Positions 25,204-34,393 are shown, counted from the first letter of the stretch. The stretch: DNA of 64,000 nt from Bacteroidales bacterium UBA5226 (GCA_002409325.1 DHUU01000006.1:27684-91683); one strand, 5' to 3'. Numbers and translations: made by a program. Notes: a model not told the origin generated them from the letters alone.

Positions 25204-26736
25204 TTAAACACCATCATCCATAGGATTCTGATCAACAGTCTGATCCAGGTTTTTGTTGCCGTCAAACTCAGCCTGGGGTATGGTCAGTACCCATGCGTAG
25301 GAATTCGGATTCTGCGTGTTCCTACCGGTAATTAAAGCAGCTGTAGGCCATCCCATGGCAGCAGTCCTTGTGAAACCTTGTTTCAGACGTCTGATGTCAT
25401 AGATACGTCCGTATTCACCCCAAAGCTCTATGCGGCGTTGAATCAGGATCTCTTCAAGAAGGGAGCCTGTTTCATCGGAAGTAAGAGCCCCAAGGGCAGT
25501 ACCGGTTTTGTTTACTGTGTAATTGGGATCACGTTTTGCCATCAGGTCCCTCAGCAGCTGTTGTGCAGCCGCATCGTTTCCAAGGCGGCATTCGGCTTCT
25601 GCCTGGGTAAGTAGCATCTCTTCATTACGCATCCAGATGTAGTCGCCTGTATAGATTGTAATGTCTGCCCATTTGAACTTGATTTGCTGGTATGCACCAC
25701 TTGGATGGGCGGGATCCCACCATTTCTTGGCGCGGACGTCATTGGGTCCCATCTTGGCATACAACTGTTTGTTGATACGCTTAAAGGCTGTGTTGCCGTA
25801 GCCGGGGGAATCGGAGTCCATATGCATCAGGAAAGAGGCATATATACCTGCCTGGTCAGAAATGATCTCGGCACCCCACATGATGTTTTGAGGATTAACA
25901 GAGTTCATACCTGAGGAAATGTCAGCAGGCTCGCCGATCTTGGTACTTTTGCGTGCTTCGGCAGCTGCATCCCTGGCCTTACTCCAATTTTCCATGGTAA
26001 GGTATATGCGGGCAGCAATACCCTGGGCAACGTAGTAGTCAATGTGTGAGGGGTGTACCTGCGGTTTGGATTCTTTGAGCAGCGCAACACCCTTTTCAAT
26101 GTCAGCTACAATCTGGTCATAAACTTGTTGTACAGTGGCACGCGGCTGTCCTTCAGTTCCGGCAGCACTGGGTTCCGTGTAAATGGGAACGCCCTTGTCC
26201 GATTCGTGTCCTTTGTAGGTACGTGCAAATGATTGTATCAACATAAAGTAGCTATAGGCCCGGATAACATATCCCTGCCCGATGACATAATTCACATCGC
26301 TGGGTAAACCTTCCATGGTTTCTTCTGCCGCAATGATGTAGTTGGCGTTGGCAACCCATTTATAGTATGCACTCCATAAATCATAGGAACGCCATGCCCC
26401 AGATGTATAGCGGGATTTGACGTTATACGTGCAATCATACCAGAACCAGCCGCTTCCCTGTCCGGACATGATGTGGTCGTCCCCCATCACGTCTGCCATC
26501 AGGTTGTAGGCAGTGATTCCAAAGCACTGGTGTGTGTTGCCGGTAGTGGACCAGCCGGCAGTATACATAGAGCGGTAAATACCGTTCAGGGGTACCATGG
26601 CTGCTGTAGCGCTTACGAACAGTCCGTCCCCGGAAACAGCGGTAGTGGGAGAAGTTTCCAGTGATTCCTTGGAGCAGGAAACTGTGGTAACTGCTACCGC
26701 TAACGTTATGATAAGAATACTGTATATTTTTTTCAT
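25204..26736 (-). CDS. SusD/RagB family nutrient-binding lipoprotein
   Basis: Cell-surface lid protein that captures ligand for the SusC channel. The 510 residues start with a signal and lipobox (TTVSC). Typical SusD features follow: an alpha-helical TPR-like scaffold (YVIGQGYVIRAYSYFMLIQ), YDQIVADIEKG, RNEEMLLTQAEAECRLG and RRIELWGEYGRIYDIRRLKQG, and a C-terminal IPQAEFDGNKNL. It lies 19 nt after susC. Ligand type cannot be told: this family binds glycans, but RagB-type members bind peptides. Confidence 0.93.
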   Translation of the reverse strand: MKKIYSILIITLAVAVTTVSCSKESLETSPTTAVSGDGLFVSATAAMVPLNGIYRSMYTAGWSTTGNTHQCFGITAYNLMADVMGDDHIMSGQGSGWFWYDCTYNVKSRYTSGAWRSYDLWSAYYKWVANANYIIAAEETMEGLPSDVNYVIGQGYVIRAYSYFMLIQSFARTYKGHESDKGVPIYTEPSAAGTEGQPRATVQQVYDQIVADIEKGVALLKESKPQVHPSHIDYYVAQGIAARIYLTMENWSKARDAAAEARKSTKIGEPADISSGMNSVNPQNIMWGAEIISDQAGIYASFLMHMDSDSPGYGNTAFKRINKQLYAKMGPNDVRAKKWWDPAHPSGAYQQIKFKWADITIYTGDYIWMRNEEMLLTQAEAECRLGNDAAAQQLLRDLMAKRDPNYTVNKTGTALGALTSDETGSLLEEILIQRRIELWGEYGRIYDIRRLKQGFTRTAAMGWPTAALITGRNTQNPNSYAWVLTIPQAEFDGNKNLDQTVDQNPMDDGV

Positions 26737-26755
26737 ATTCGTTTTCCTCCGTTAA

Positions 26756-29700
26756 TTAAAAGTTAAGATTAAGACCTATTGTGTATGTCTTGTTGGGAGA
26801 ATATACATAGTCAGTAGAACCGGAGAAATTATACTGCGGGTCCATTCCGTTAAGGTAATTGAACATGGCCATGTTGTCAAGGGTCACATAAACCCGGAGC
26901 AACGATACGCCAAGTTTCCTGGCAGCGGAAGCGGGCAGGGTATAACCCAGGGTGATGTTCTTGATGGCAAAGTAAGAAGCATCAATCAGGTAGGCATCCG
27001 ATGCGGTGTAACGTGCATTTATACCGGCGCGGGGAACGTCTGTCCTGTCACCAGGTTTCTGCCAGCGGCGCAATGCGTTTTTGCTCCATGTATTTCCGGT
27101 ATACATAGGGTTCATAGCACCAACGTACAGGGCGTCATACATCTGACCCCCTATGGAATAGGTGGTCATCACACTCAGGTCAATGCTCTTGAAAAAAGTC
27201 AGTTCCATGCTTGCGCTGCCATAAAGATCGGGGATACGGCTTCCGTGGTACCATTTGCTGACAGCAGCCTTTGCATAGTCGGAACTGATGTACGGATTAA
27301 TGGGGTTCCCTTCTTCGTCTTTTTCGTCATATACCCAATAAAGCCTTGTACCGTTTGTAGGATCTACCCCGGCAGATTTTGCCATGTAGAATGTCCTGAT
27401 AGGCAACCCTACTTTGTAAATATAGTTGCCACTCACGATTTCAGGAGCGTCAGCTGTCAGTTCCAGGATTTTGTTGTTTACCCTGGAGCCCATAAAGGTA
27501 ACCCTCCATCCAAAGTTACGGGTATCAACCAATTGGGCAGACAGTGTCAATTCAAGCCCTTTGTTGACCATGGTACCCACGTTGGCATCGTATCCGGTGA
27601 AACCGGTAGAGAGCGCCATGGGATAACTCAGCAGCATGTCTGAAGTCAGACGGTTGAAGTATTCAAAACTCAGGTCTAACCTACCTCCAAACAAGCGGGC
27701 GTCCAGTCCAACGTTGAAGTTGGCGTTCTTTTCCCACCGGAGATCTTTGTTCTCCAGTGATGAGATCATGGCGCCTGTATAGCCCGAGTTTGGATAGCCC
27801 AGATCATAGAAACTCTGCCATGCATATAAGGTTCCCAGATCGTCGTTACCTTGTACACCATAGCTGACCTTCAAGGCCAGGTTGTTAATCCAGGTTACGT
27901 TCTGCATGAAATTCTCCTGTGTAATGCGCCAGTTGGCACCAACAGACCAGAATTTTCCCCAGCGGCTGTCCTTATAGAAGCGGGAGGTACCGTCTGTACG
28001 GAAGGAAGCGGAGAAATAGTACCTGTCCTTGAAGTTGTAATTCAAACGGGAAAGGTAAGATTCAATCCTGTAAGCATTGGAATAGGAGTCAGCATCGGCA
28101 ATGGTTGTGCCGGGGCGAAGTTCCATAATTCCGTCCACCAGGTTGGTCTTCTGGGCCGTAAGGTAGCTGTAGGAATAGTTGTAAAACTCGTGGCCGGCAA
28201 GCAGGTCTATGTTATGGTTGCCAAAGCTGCGGTTCCATGTAAGCAGCTGGTTAAAGGTAAAGCTTAAGGTGCGGCCGTTGCTCTTGGTGAGCCGTCCGTT
28301 GGAACTGGCGGCGTTACCATGGTACATGTTGTAAAATGTAGTACTGTTGGAACTCACGTAGTCGACCCCGAAGTTGGCCGTCAGCTTGAGACCTTTGAGC
28401 CATCCCGCCTTGTCCTGATCTGACCCCAGGGCCAGGTAGGTACGTGCACTCACGTTGTCACCTGTATTAATGAACTTGTCATCGTAAAGTGTGCCCACAC
28501 TACTGAAGTCGTTCAGGTTAGGACGGGTAACACCATAGTCAAGTTGTTTATTTCCAAGCTCGTCCAGCAGGTCCTTACCGGTTTCGTCCTTAAGCCATAC
28601 AGGGTAAATGGGGGCCATGAACTGGGCGCTGTACCAAACGTTGGCGTAGGCAGATCCGGTGTAACCGGAGGAGTTGGCGGTTGTCATGGCTGCTGACAGG
28701 TTAATGCCTGCCTTTACCCAGTCGTTCACCTGGCTGTCCACGTTGGCACGTCCGGAAAAACGACGGAAAGAAGTGGTTTTCAGAACACCATCTTCATCCA
28801 GGAAGCCAAGTGACATCAGGGCTTTGGTCCTGGCACTGCCGCCGGAAACCGTTAACTGGTGCTCGTGGCGGAATGCATTCAGATGTTCAATTTCATCCAT
28901 CCAGTTTTCATTCCAGGCTGATACGGCGTCGGACCTGACAGCTCCGGTAGCCGGGTCTATCAATGTTGCCCAGGTGTAGTTTTTATAAGGATTGTAAGTT
29001 TCTCCCCCCAGGGCGGATGATAAGTCATTCATGGCATTCTGTGAAGCAACTTCCCACGGGTAACCGTTGTCAAATGCATAGGTGTTGCGTAATGATTCGT
29101 AGGTCATGTTCACGAAGTCCTTCTGATCTACCATGTCATAACGTTTGAGTGCACGGTTGGATATACCTGCGCTGCCGTTATAGGTGATACTTACTTTTTC
29201 TGATGTTGCCTTTTTGGTGGTAATCATAATAACACCATTGGCACCACGGGCACCGTATAGGGCTCCTGAGGAAGCATCTTTCAAAACGGTCATGCTTTCA
29301 ATGTCAGCAGGGTTTATGGCGTTGAGGTTCCCATTGTAAGGAATTCCGTCCACAACATACAACGGTGTCTGGCTGGCATTGATGGACCCGTATCCGCGGA
29401 TAATCACCGAGGCCCCCGAACCGGGCTGTCCGGAACCGGAGGTGGTAATAACACCAGTGGAAAGGCCATCCAAAGCCTTGGTCACGTTGGACACAACGCG
29501 TCTTGCCAGCTTCTGGCTGTCAACAACAGTTGCAGAGCCGGTCAGTGATTCTTTCTTTGCTGTACCATAGGCGACCACAACAACGTCTTCCAGCGCTATA
29601 GCATCGGGATACATTATCACATCAACTACCGCTCTGCCATTGATGTCTGCAACAACCGTCTGCATCCCAACAAAAGAAAAACGGAGGGTGTTGCTGCCAG

Positions 29701-29893
29701 CCGGCACGTTAATAGAATAGACACCATCCAGATTGGTTTGCGCGGTAATAGTTGTTCCCGCTACAACCACTGTCACATAGGGTATTGGAGCACCATCTTC
29801 CGAGGAAGTTACCGTCCCGGTAACCCTCTGTTGAGCAAACAATGCTGTGAACCCCATTATGACTGACAAAGTCAATAAAAGGAATTTTTTCAT
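26756..29893 (-). CDS. SusC/RagA family TonB-linked outer membrane transporter
   Basis: Outer membrane import channel of 1045 residues, energised through TonB. It has a signal peptide, a carboxypeptidase-regulatory-like domain at about 22-105 (VTGTVTSSEDGAPIPYVTV), a TonB-box-like segment (LEDVVVVAYG), a plug domain (VIIRGYGSINASQTPLYVVDG, ASSGALYGARGANGVIMITTK) and a 22-stranded barrel ending in NLNF. It is the first gene of the operon with susD and a lipoprotein gene. No SusR, hybrid two-component or sigma/anti-sigma regulator lies nearby. Confidence 0.95.
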   Translation of the reverse strand: MKKFLLLTLSVIMGFTALFAQQRVTGTVTSSEDGAPIPYVTVVVAGTTITAQTNLDGVYSINVPAGSNTLRFSFVGMQTVVADINGRAVVDVIMYPDAIALEDVVVVAYGTAKKESLTGSATVVDSQKLARRVVSNVTKALDGLSTGVITTSGSGQPGSGASVIIRGYGSINASQTPLYVVDGIPYNGNLNAINPADIESMTVLKDASSGALYGARGANGVIMITTKKATSEKVSITYNGSAGISNRALKRYDMVDQKDFVNMTYESLRNTYAFDNGYPWEVASQNAMNDLSSALGGETYNPYKNYTWATLIDPATGAVRSDAVSAWNENWMDEIEHLNAFRHEHQLTVSGGSARTKALMSLGFLDEDGVLKTTSFRRFSGRANVDSQVNDWVKAGINLSAAMTTANSSGYTGSAYANVWYSAQFMAPIYPVWLKDETGKDLLDELGNKQLDYGVTRPNLNDFSSVGTLYDDKFINTGDNVSARTYLALGSDQDKAGWLKGLKLTANFGVDYVSSNSTTFYNMYHGNAASSNGRLTKSNGRTLSFTFNQLLTWNRSFGNHNIDLLAGHEFYNYSYSYLTAQKTNLVDGIMELRPGTTIADADSYSNAYRIESYLSRLNYNFKDRYYFSASFRTDGTSRFYKDSRWGKFWSVGANWRITQENFMQNVTWINNLALKVSYGVQGNDDLGTLYAWQSFYDLGYPNSGYTGAMISSLENKDLRWEKNANFNVGLDARLFGGRLDLSFEYFNRLTSDMLLSYPMALSTGFTGYDANVGTMVNKGLELTLSAQLVDTRNFGWRVTFMGSRVNNKILELTADAPEIVSGNYIYKVGLPIRTFYMAKSAGVDPTNGTRLYWVYDEKDEEGNPINPYISSDYAKAAVSKWYHGSRIPDLYGSASMELTFFKSIDLSVMTTYSIGGQMYDALYVGAMNPMYTGNTWSKNALRRWQKPGDRTDVPRAGINARYTASDAYLIDASYFAIKNITLGYTLPASAARKLGVSLLRVYVTLDNMAMFNYLNGMDPQYNFSGSTDYVYSPNKTYTIGLNLNF

Positions 29894-29955
29894 CTGTCTT
29901 TTTTTTAGGTTAGTAAATAGTTTATAGGGTTTATCTTAAAGTGCAACGCAATATA

Positions 29956-29963
29956 CAAAGATA
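29956..29963 (-). promoter_or_regulatory. -7 box for the susC operon
   Basis: The minus strand reads TATCTTTG, predicting a start near 29949 and a leader of about 55 nt. A TTTTG at 29980-29984 could be the -33 element, but the 16-bp spacer is short. Confidence 0.5.
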
Positions 29964-30065
29964 TAAATATTTTTCAATTCAAAACCTTTACCCTGCCGTG
30001 ATTGAATTTTTAAGCACTTATTACCAAGGATTCCCATGCTTTTGCCATCTGCTGCTGTTGCTCAT

Positions 30066-30119
30066 ACCACAAGAACGGGAAGCTTATCCTTTTTGCCGAG
30101 GCTTCCCGTTCTTCGTGGT
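30066..30119. repeat. Imperfect inverted repeat (18/19-bp arms)
   Basis: The left arm at 30066-30083 pairs with the right arm at 30101-30119, with one unpaired base on the right. The loop is 17 nt. The arms are too GC-rich and long for chance, and no T run follows, so it is not a standard terminator. It may be a REP/MITE-like element or a structured leader. Confidence 0.6.
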
Positions 30120-30259
30120 GAAGCGACCTCCTGCAGGAAAGGCTGAAGCCCCGGCGTACCCAAATCACACCGTTTTTTGACTCAGTGGCCGTACCTGTAA
30201 GAAAAAGTGGGACCCGCGTACGCAAGATTCAGTCGGAATTTCATATAAAAATTATCGTA

Positions 30260-30267
30260 TATATTTG
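30260..30267 (+). promoter_or_regulatory. -7 box for the acyltransferase gene
   Basis: TATATTTG lies 5 nt before ATG 30273 and 17 nt before an in-frame ATG at 30285, so either a leaderless mRNA or the later start is possible. Confidence 0.5.
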
Positions 30268-30272
30268 CAAGT

Positions 30273-31526
30273 ATGAATTATGCCATGAATTTTTTTCCTT
30301 TGCGTGAGGTTAAACGTTTTGACCTTGTCAGGATGCCCAGACGGGTAAGCTGGTATTTAAGGCCAGTTGCGTGGTTGTTGAGTTTTCCTTCTGTCTGGCG
30401 CCACCGTACCAAGATTTTTACAGTAGATATGGAAGGTGTAAAGCCTCCCTATTTATTATTATGCAATCACAATGCCTTTTATGATTTTATGGTAGCCACG
30501 GTAGCTACCTTTCCTCACCAGGCATTCTATGTGGTGGCAGTAGACGGATTCATAGGAAGGGAATGGCTGATGCGGCGCATAGGATGCATCGGTAAACGCA
30601 AATTTACCAATGACATTGCCCTGATCCGACATTTAAAAACAGTGGTGGAAAGGGGAAAGATAGCCGCCGTATACCCCGAGGCCCGTTATTCCCTTTGCGG
30701 AACAAATGCCGTATTGCCGCCTTCGCTGGGCAAGCTTGTCAAACACCTGAATGTGCCTGTTGTTACCCTTATAACGTACGGTCACCACATCAATGCTCCT
30801 TTCTGGAATAACAAAACACGCGGAGTAAGGACAAAAGCCACCATGAAACGCATAATTACCGGCGAAGAAGCCTCTCGGATGCCCGTAGAACAAATAAACC
30901 AGGTCATTAGCCAGGCGTTTGAATACGATGATTTTGCCTGGCAACGTGAAAACAAGATACCGGTCACATATAAAGAAAGAGCACGAGGATTGCACAAAGT
31001 ATTGTATCAGTGTTCCGGTTGCAGGACTGAGTACAAGATGGATTCAGGAGGAACTGAAATCTGGTGCAACCATTGCGGCAGGCGCTGGATTATGTCTGCA
31101 TACGGTGAATTGAAAGCCCAGGAAGGAGAAACTCACTTTGTCCATATTCCCGATTGGTATGAGTGGGAGAGAGAACAGGTTCGCAGAGAAGTGGAGGAGG
31201 GCCGTTATTGTTTTAAAGGGAACGCCTATGTAAGGATGCTGCCCAATTCTAAAGGTTTTGTTGATTTTGGCCAGGCGGTTCTGATCCACGATATGGAAGG
31301 CTTTAAACTGGAAGGGACCCATGATGGTGCCAAATATACACTAAATATCCCGGCCCAATCTGTCTATTCCTGCCATATAGAATACAATTACGGCAAATAC
31401 AAAAGAGACTGTGTTGATCTCAATACCCTGAACGATTCTTATTGGGTTTTTCCGGAAGGCGATGATTTCTCGGTGACCAAGATATCCCTGGCCACCGAGG
31501 AATTGTTCAATTACAAAAAATTATAA
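30273..31526 (+). CDS. PlsC-like acyltransferase with C-terminal zinc ribbon
   Basis: The first 230 residues match the lysophosphatidic acid acyltransferase family, which adds the second acyl chain to phospholipids at the inner membrane. The catalytic HX4D is HNAFYD near 66-71, and the second motif appears as YPEARYS in place of the usual EGTRS-like block. The C-terminal half has a two-cysteine-pair zinc ribbon (CSGC near 250, CNHC near 268) and an uncharacterised domain. The total of 417 residues is well above the usual 240. The 3' end overlaps the DPP III-like gene by 16 bp. Confidence 0.78.
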   Translation: MNYAMNFFPLREVKRFDLVRMPRRVSWYLRPVAWLLSFPSVWRHRTKIFTVDMEGVKPPYLLLCNHNAFYDFMVATVATFPHQAFYVVAVDGFIGREWLMRRIGCIGKRKFTNDIALIRHLKTVVERGKIAAVYPEARYSLCGTNAVLPPSLGKLVKHLNVPVVTLITYGHHINAPFWNNKTRGVRTKATMKRIITGEEASRMPVEQINQVISQAFEYDDFAWQRENKIPVTYKERARGLHKVLYQCSGCRTEYKMDSGGTEIWCNHCGRRWIMSAYGELKAQEGETHFVHIPDWYEWEREQVRREVEEGRYCFKGNAYVRMLPNSKGFVDFGQAVLIHDMEGFKLEGTHDGAKYTLNIPAQSVYSCHIEYNYGKYKRDCVDLNTLNDSYWVFPEGDDFSVTKISLATEELFNYKKL

Positions 31527-33514
31527 GCTTTCCCGTAGGACAATTGCTGTTGCAGGAAATCCTGAGCATATTCCAGTTTAAGGTCTTTGATCTCACCTTT
31601 CCTGTTATATACCGGAATGATATTGGGATTGAGGAAGCCTCCATAAGGCTTCAGCTCCAGGGCAGCGTAACGTTCCAGCACTTCCCTGTGCAATTCCTGG
31701 TCTACCTGAATGGCGTATTGTTCAACCAGGAACCTGCCCGCCTCGATATCCCCTTCTGATTTGATCTGTTGCATTTGGGCAAGCAATGTGGCAAACAGCT
31801 GGCGAAGCTCCCCAAAATCGTTGATCACAAAGTAAGTTTTCCCATCGCGGACCTTTCTTTCAATGGCGTTGCCGTTTTGCAGTGCCCATGAAGCGATCAG
31901 CTGACGGCATTGCATGTGCGCCTGTGTTATGTTTCTTCCCGGTTCTATGCGTACCAGCTGGGTAAAGAGGCCATTGCGGATATAATTGATATATTCAGCT
32001 TTATAAGCTTCGGGATCGGACAGAATTCCCAGTTCTGCAAGTTTGGGATCTGCAAGGTAATATAAGGCAAACAGATCTGCCCGCGCTTCTTCGAGTGTAG
32101 AACTGTATTCTCCCAGCGCATTTGACGACACCCCCGGCATTAGCTGGCCGGAACCGTGCCCCAGGCATTCGTGCAGATCAGTGTGCAGATCTCCCGTTAT
32201 TGCCCCGTATTGCTTGATAAGCGCCACTTCCTTCTCATCCCAGGAAAATTCGCCAAGCACGCTTTTTGGCGATTCCTGCGCCGATTTGTCATAGGCGTTC
32301 GTAATGTTGGCAATGGTAACGGATTTTGATCCGAATTCCTTTCTGATCCAGTCCGAGTTGGGCAGGTTGATGCCTATGGGTGTGGAAGGGTAGGAATCAC
32401 CTCCCAGCATAACAACGTTAATTACTTTGGCCGAGACTCCCGTAACCTGTTCTTTTCTGAACCGCGGATCAATAGGGGAATTGTCTTCAAACCACTGAGC
32501 ATTTTGGCTGATGATGGTCGTTCTGCGGGAAGCATCCTTGTCAGTAAAATAGACGTTCCCTTCCCAGGAACCTTTTCTTCCCAGAGGATCTCCATATACT
32601 TCAATGAACCCGTTGATAAAGTCTGTGAATGATTCTGTGTCCCGGACCCAGGCCACATTGAATGCATCCCAAAGAGCCAGGTCTCCGGTTTGATAATAAT
32701 CTCTCAGTGTTTTGATGTAAGAGGCTTGTTCAGGGCTCTGAGCCACCCCGGCAGCTTTTTCCAGCCAATGGCAGATCTTCTGGATTGCAGGCCCGTACAT
32801 TCCATCGGCTTTGTAAATTTCTTCAAATACCGCTCCCTCTTTCCGTGTCAGACGGCTGTTCAGACCATATTCAACGGGGCGCCGGTCACTGGTGTCCTCC
32901 ATGGCGGCGTAGAATTCCTCGGCCTGCACCCGGTTTACACCGTCGTAAAAATTGGTTGATGATGTCAGGAGCAGATCGCCTTCCTTTCCCATACTTTTAC
33001 GCATTTTGTACAACCCGGGACTGCACATGATATCTACCATGGAGTCTATGTCTGCATGGACTTCTGAATTTTCCAGGAGTTGTTTCATGTAATCGGCAGA
33101 ACATGAGGGCAGGATCTTTTCCTCTGCATAATGGTGGTGTATTCCATTACTGAAAAAAACCCGTTTGGCATAGACCAGAAATTCCTGAAATTCGGGAGTT
33201 TCTCTATCGCCCGTATAGGTCTCAAGAATGGCTTCAAGGCATTTTCTCACTTTCAGGTTGTGTTTGAAATTCTGGTCCCAGAAAATGTCCCTGCCACATT
33301 TAGCCGCTTCTCCCATATAATAAATAAAAGTTTTCTGCTGTAAATCCAGCTCGTCCCACCCGGGAACCTTATACCGGATTATCTTGATATCTGCAAATTC
33401 TTCTACCAGGTATCTGAATTCTGATTCCTGACTTTTTGTCCCTTCAGGTCCCCGGGCGCAGGATATGCCTGCTATGCCTGCCATGCAGGCAAAAGCAATT
33501 TTCATTATTTTCAT
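31511..33514 (-). CDS. Dipeptidyl peptidase III-like M49 metallopeptidase lipoprotein
   Basis: Zinc exopeptidase that releases dipeptides from oligopeptide N-termini. The zinc motif is HECLGH, the M49 form of HEXXGH, and the third ligand lies in EEARADLFALYYL. From the ATG at 33514 there are 667 residues with a lipobox (AGISC); ATG 33505 is another option. The longer in-frame start at 33547 overlaps the upstream small gene and is rejected. The length agrees with Bacteroidetes DPP III enzymes of about 675 residues. It may be co-transcribed with the YtxH operon, 7 nt upstream. Confidence 0.9.
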   Translation of the reverse strand: MKIMKIAFACMAGIAGISCARGPEGTKSQESEFRYLVEEFADIKIIRYKVPGWDELDLQQKTFIYYMGEAAKCGRDIFWDQNFKHNLKVRKCLEAILETYTGDRETPEFQEFLVYAKRVFFSNGIHHHYAEEKILPSCSADYMKQLLENSEVHADIDSMVDIMCSPGLYKMRKSMGKEGDLLLTSSTNFYDGVNRVQAEEFYAAMEDTSDRRPVEYGLNSRLTRKEGAVFEEIYKADGMYGPAIQKICHWLEKAAGVAQSPEQASYIKTLRDYYQTGDLALWDAFNVAWVRDTESFTDFINGFIEVYGDPLGRKGSWEGNVYFTDKDASRRTTIISQNAQWFEDNSPIDPRFRKEQVTGVSAKVINVVMLGGDSYPSTPIGINLPNSDWIRKEFGSKSVTIANITNAYDKSAQESPKSVLGEFSWDEKEVALIKQYGAITGDLHTDLHECLGHGSGQLMPGVSSNALGEYSSTLEEARADLFALYYLADPKLAELGILSDPEAYKAEYINYIRNGLFTQLVRIEPGRNITQAHMQCRQLIASWALQNGNAIERKVRDGKTYFVINDFGELRQLFATLLAQMQQIKSEGDIEAGRFLVEQYAIQVDQELHREVLERYAALELKPYGGFLNPNIIPVYNRKGEIKDLKLEYAQDFLQQQLSYGKAYNFL

Positions 33515-33521
33515 TGTTATG

Positions 33522-33785
33522 CTAATGATTACGGATTTTTTGCACACTCCGGTTCAGATGACGCACCAGGGTAAAGGCGGTAATAGCCACAGGAATGACC
33601 AGCGGAAGCCAGGAAAGGACCGCGTTGCCTTCAGGCTGGAAAAATTTCCCGGTAGAAAAACCGGCAGGGATGCTGTCCCGGAAGCGGTCTTCCAAACCCT
33701 TAATATGCCATTGCAATGAATTGCGCTCTGCCCTGAGCTGTTCAATAGTGGTGATATGCGAGTAGATGGTTTTTCTGCTTCTCAT
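33522..33785 (-). CDS. Small membrane protein with coiled-coil N-terminus
   Basis: An 87-residue protein that I do not recognise. Residues 1-35 are charged and helical (TIEQLRAERNSLQWHIKGLEDRF), possibly a coiled coil. One transmembrane segment follows near 57-75 (VLSWLPLVIPVAITAFTLV). Its start overlaps the stop of the upstream holin-like gene by 4 nt (ATGA), so it belongs to that operon and is probably real. The whole operon looks like envelope stress or membrane-associated proteins. Confidence 0.6.
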   Translation of the reverse strand: MRSRKTIYSHITTIEQLRAERNSLQWHIKGLEDRFRDSIPAGFSTGKFFQPEGNAVLSWLPLVIPVAITAFTLVRHLNRSVQKIRNH

Positions 33786-34132
33786 AGGTCATTCCTCCCG
33801 GTATTGGGGTCTTTTTCCTCAAAGAACATTTTTGCGAACAACCGGACAAAAGTATTCACAAACAACTTCTTTCTCAAAAGGAAGAAGACCAGGAACAACA
33901 ACAGAAAGAAACCTCCGGTTATGAAAGAAGCTGCTACGGCATTGTCAAGTATTGTACCCAGCCATCCGTTGAACCCTGTGGCCAGAAAAACCAATGCAAC
34001 CAGAAGCACAAGTAACAGAAGAAAAGTACTGAGAAACTGGTTGATGACCAGACTCAGGTTTTCAACCAATCCCAATTTGAACGCATCTGACTTCAGGCCA
34101 AGGTATTCCTTAACCGATTCTTTAATGTTCAT
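33782..34132 (-). CDS. Phage-holin-superfamily-like membrane protein (Holin-X type)
   Basis: The 116-residue protein has two strong transmembrane helices (STFLLLLVLLVALVFLATGF and SFITGGFFLLLFLVFFLL) between a helical N-terminus and a charged tail. This layout matches the Actinobacterial Holin-X/YqjE-type superfamily, which often sits beside YtxH genes outside prophages. No phage genes are nearby, so a lysis role is unlikely. It is 12 nt after the YtxH gene and overlaps the next gene by 4 nt. Confidence 0.65.
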   Translation of the reverse strand: MNIKESVKEYLGLKSDAFKLGLVENLSLVINQFLSTFLLLLVLLVALVFLATGFNGWLGTILDNAVAASFITGGFFLLLFLVFFLLRKKLFVNTFVRLFAKMFFEEKDPNTGRNDL

Positions 34133-34144
34133 TGTGCTTGTTCT

Positions 34145-34339
34145 TTAGGCTTCCAGGCCCTCTTCCTGGTTTTTAGGGAAACGCTTGTGGTATTCTTTTT
34201 TAATCTCGTCAACTCCCTTATCTACCGTCTCTTTGATTTTTTCTCTTGTTTCACTACCTTTTGCGGGAGCAAACAACAGTGCCAGTGTGGCACCAATCAC
34301 TGCGCCACCCAATAATGCGAGTACATGTGAACTTTTCAT
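34145..34339 (-). CDS. YtxH domain-containing small membrane protein
   Basis: A 64-residue protein with one N-terminal helix (VLALLGGAVIGATLALLFAP) followed by KGSETREKIKETVDKGVDEIKK. The GAxxGAxxGLLFAPxxG(x)ETR pattern defines the YtxH family, general-stress-linked membrane proteins of unknown mechanism. It heads an operon with a holin-like and a small coiled-coil protein. It is divergent from the C11 peptidase gene. Confidence 0.85.
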   Translation of the reverse strand: MKSSHVLALLGGAVIGATLALLFAPAKGSETREKIKETVDKGVDEIKKEYHKRFPKNQEEGLEA

Positions 34340-34372
34340 AATACAGGAATTTTTTGATGATTTATCTTCTTA

Positions 34373-34380
34373 CAAAGATA
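34373..34380 (-). promoter_or_regulatory. -7 box for the YtxH operon
   Basis: The minus strand reads TATCTTTG, giving a leader of about 27 nt to the ATG at 34339. Confidence 0.5.
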
Positions 34381-34393
34381 ATAAAAAAAGGAT

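Larger units (their letters stand above)
29894..30272. other. 379-bp intergenic region between susC and the acyltransferase gene
   Basis: The longest gene-free stretch in the window. It holds the susC promoter at its left end, a large imperfect hairpin at 30066-30119 and the acyltransferase promoter at its right end. A 71-codon minus-strand frame crosses it but looks unlike a protein. I recognise no structural RNA in it. Confidence 0.6.

Noticed and set aside
30010..30225. Minus-strand 71-codon frame in the susC/acyltransferase gap
   Set aside because: It runs through the large hairpin, has no homologous look and no promoter or ribosome-binding context.
33782..34132. Holin-like gene as a sign of a prophage
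   Set aside because: No phage structural, integrase or lysis genes are nearby; the YtxH context is a known non-phage setting.
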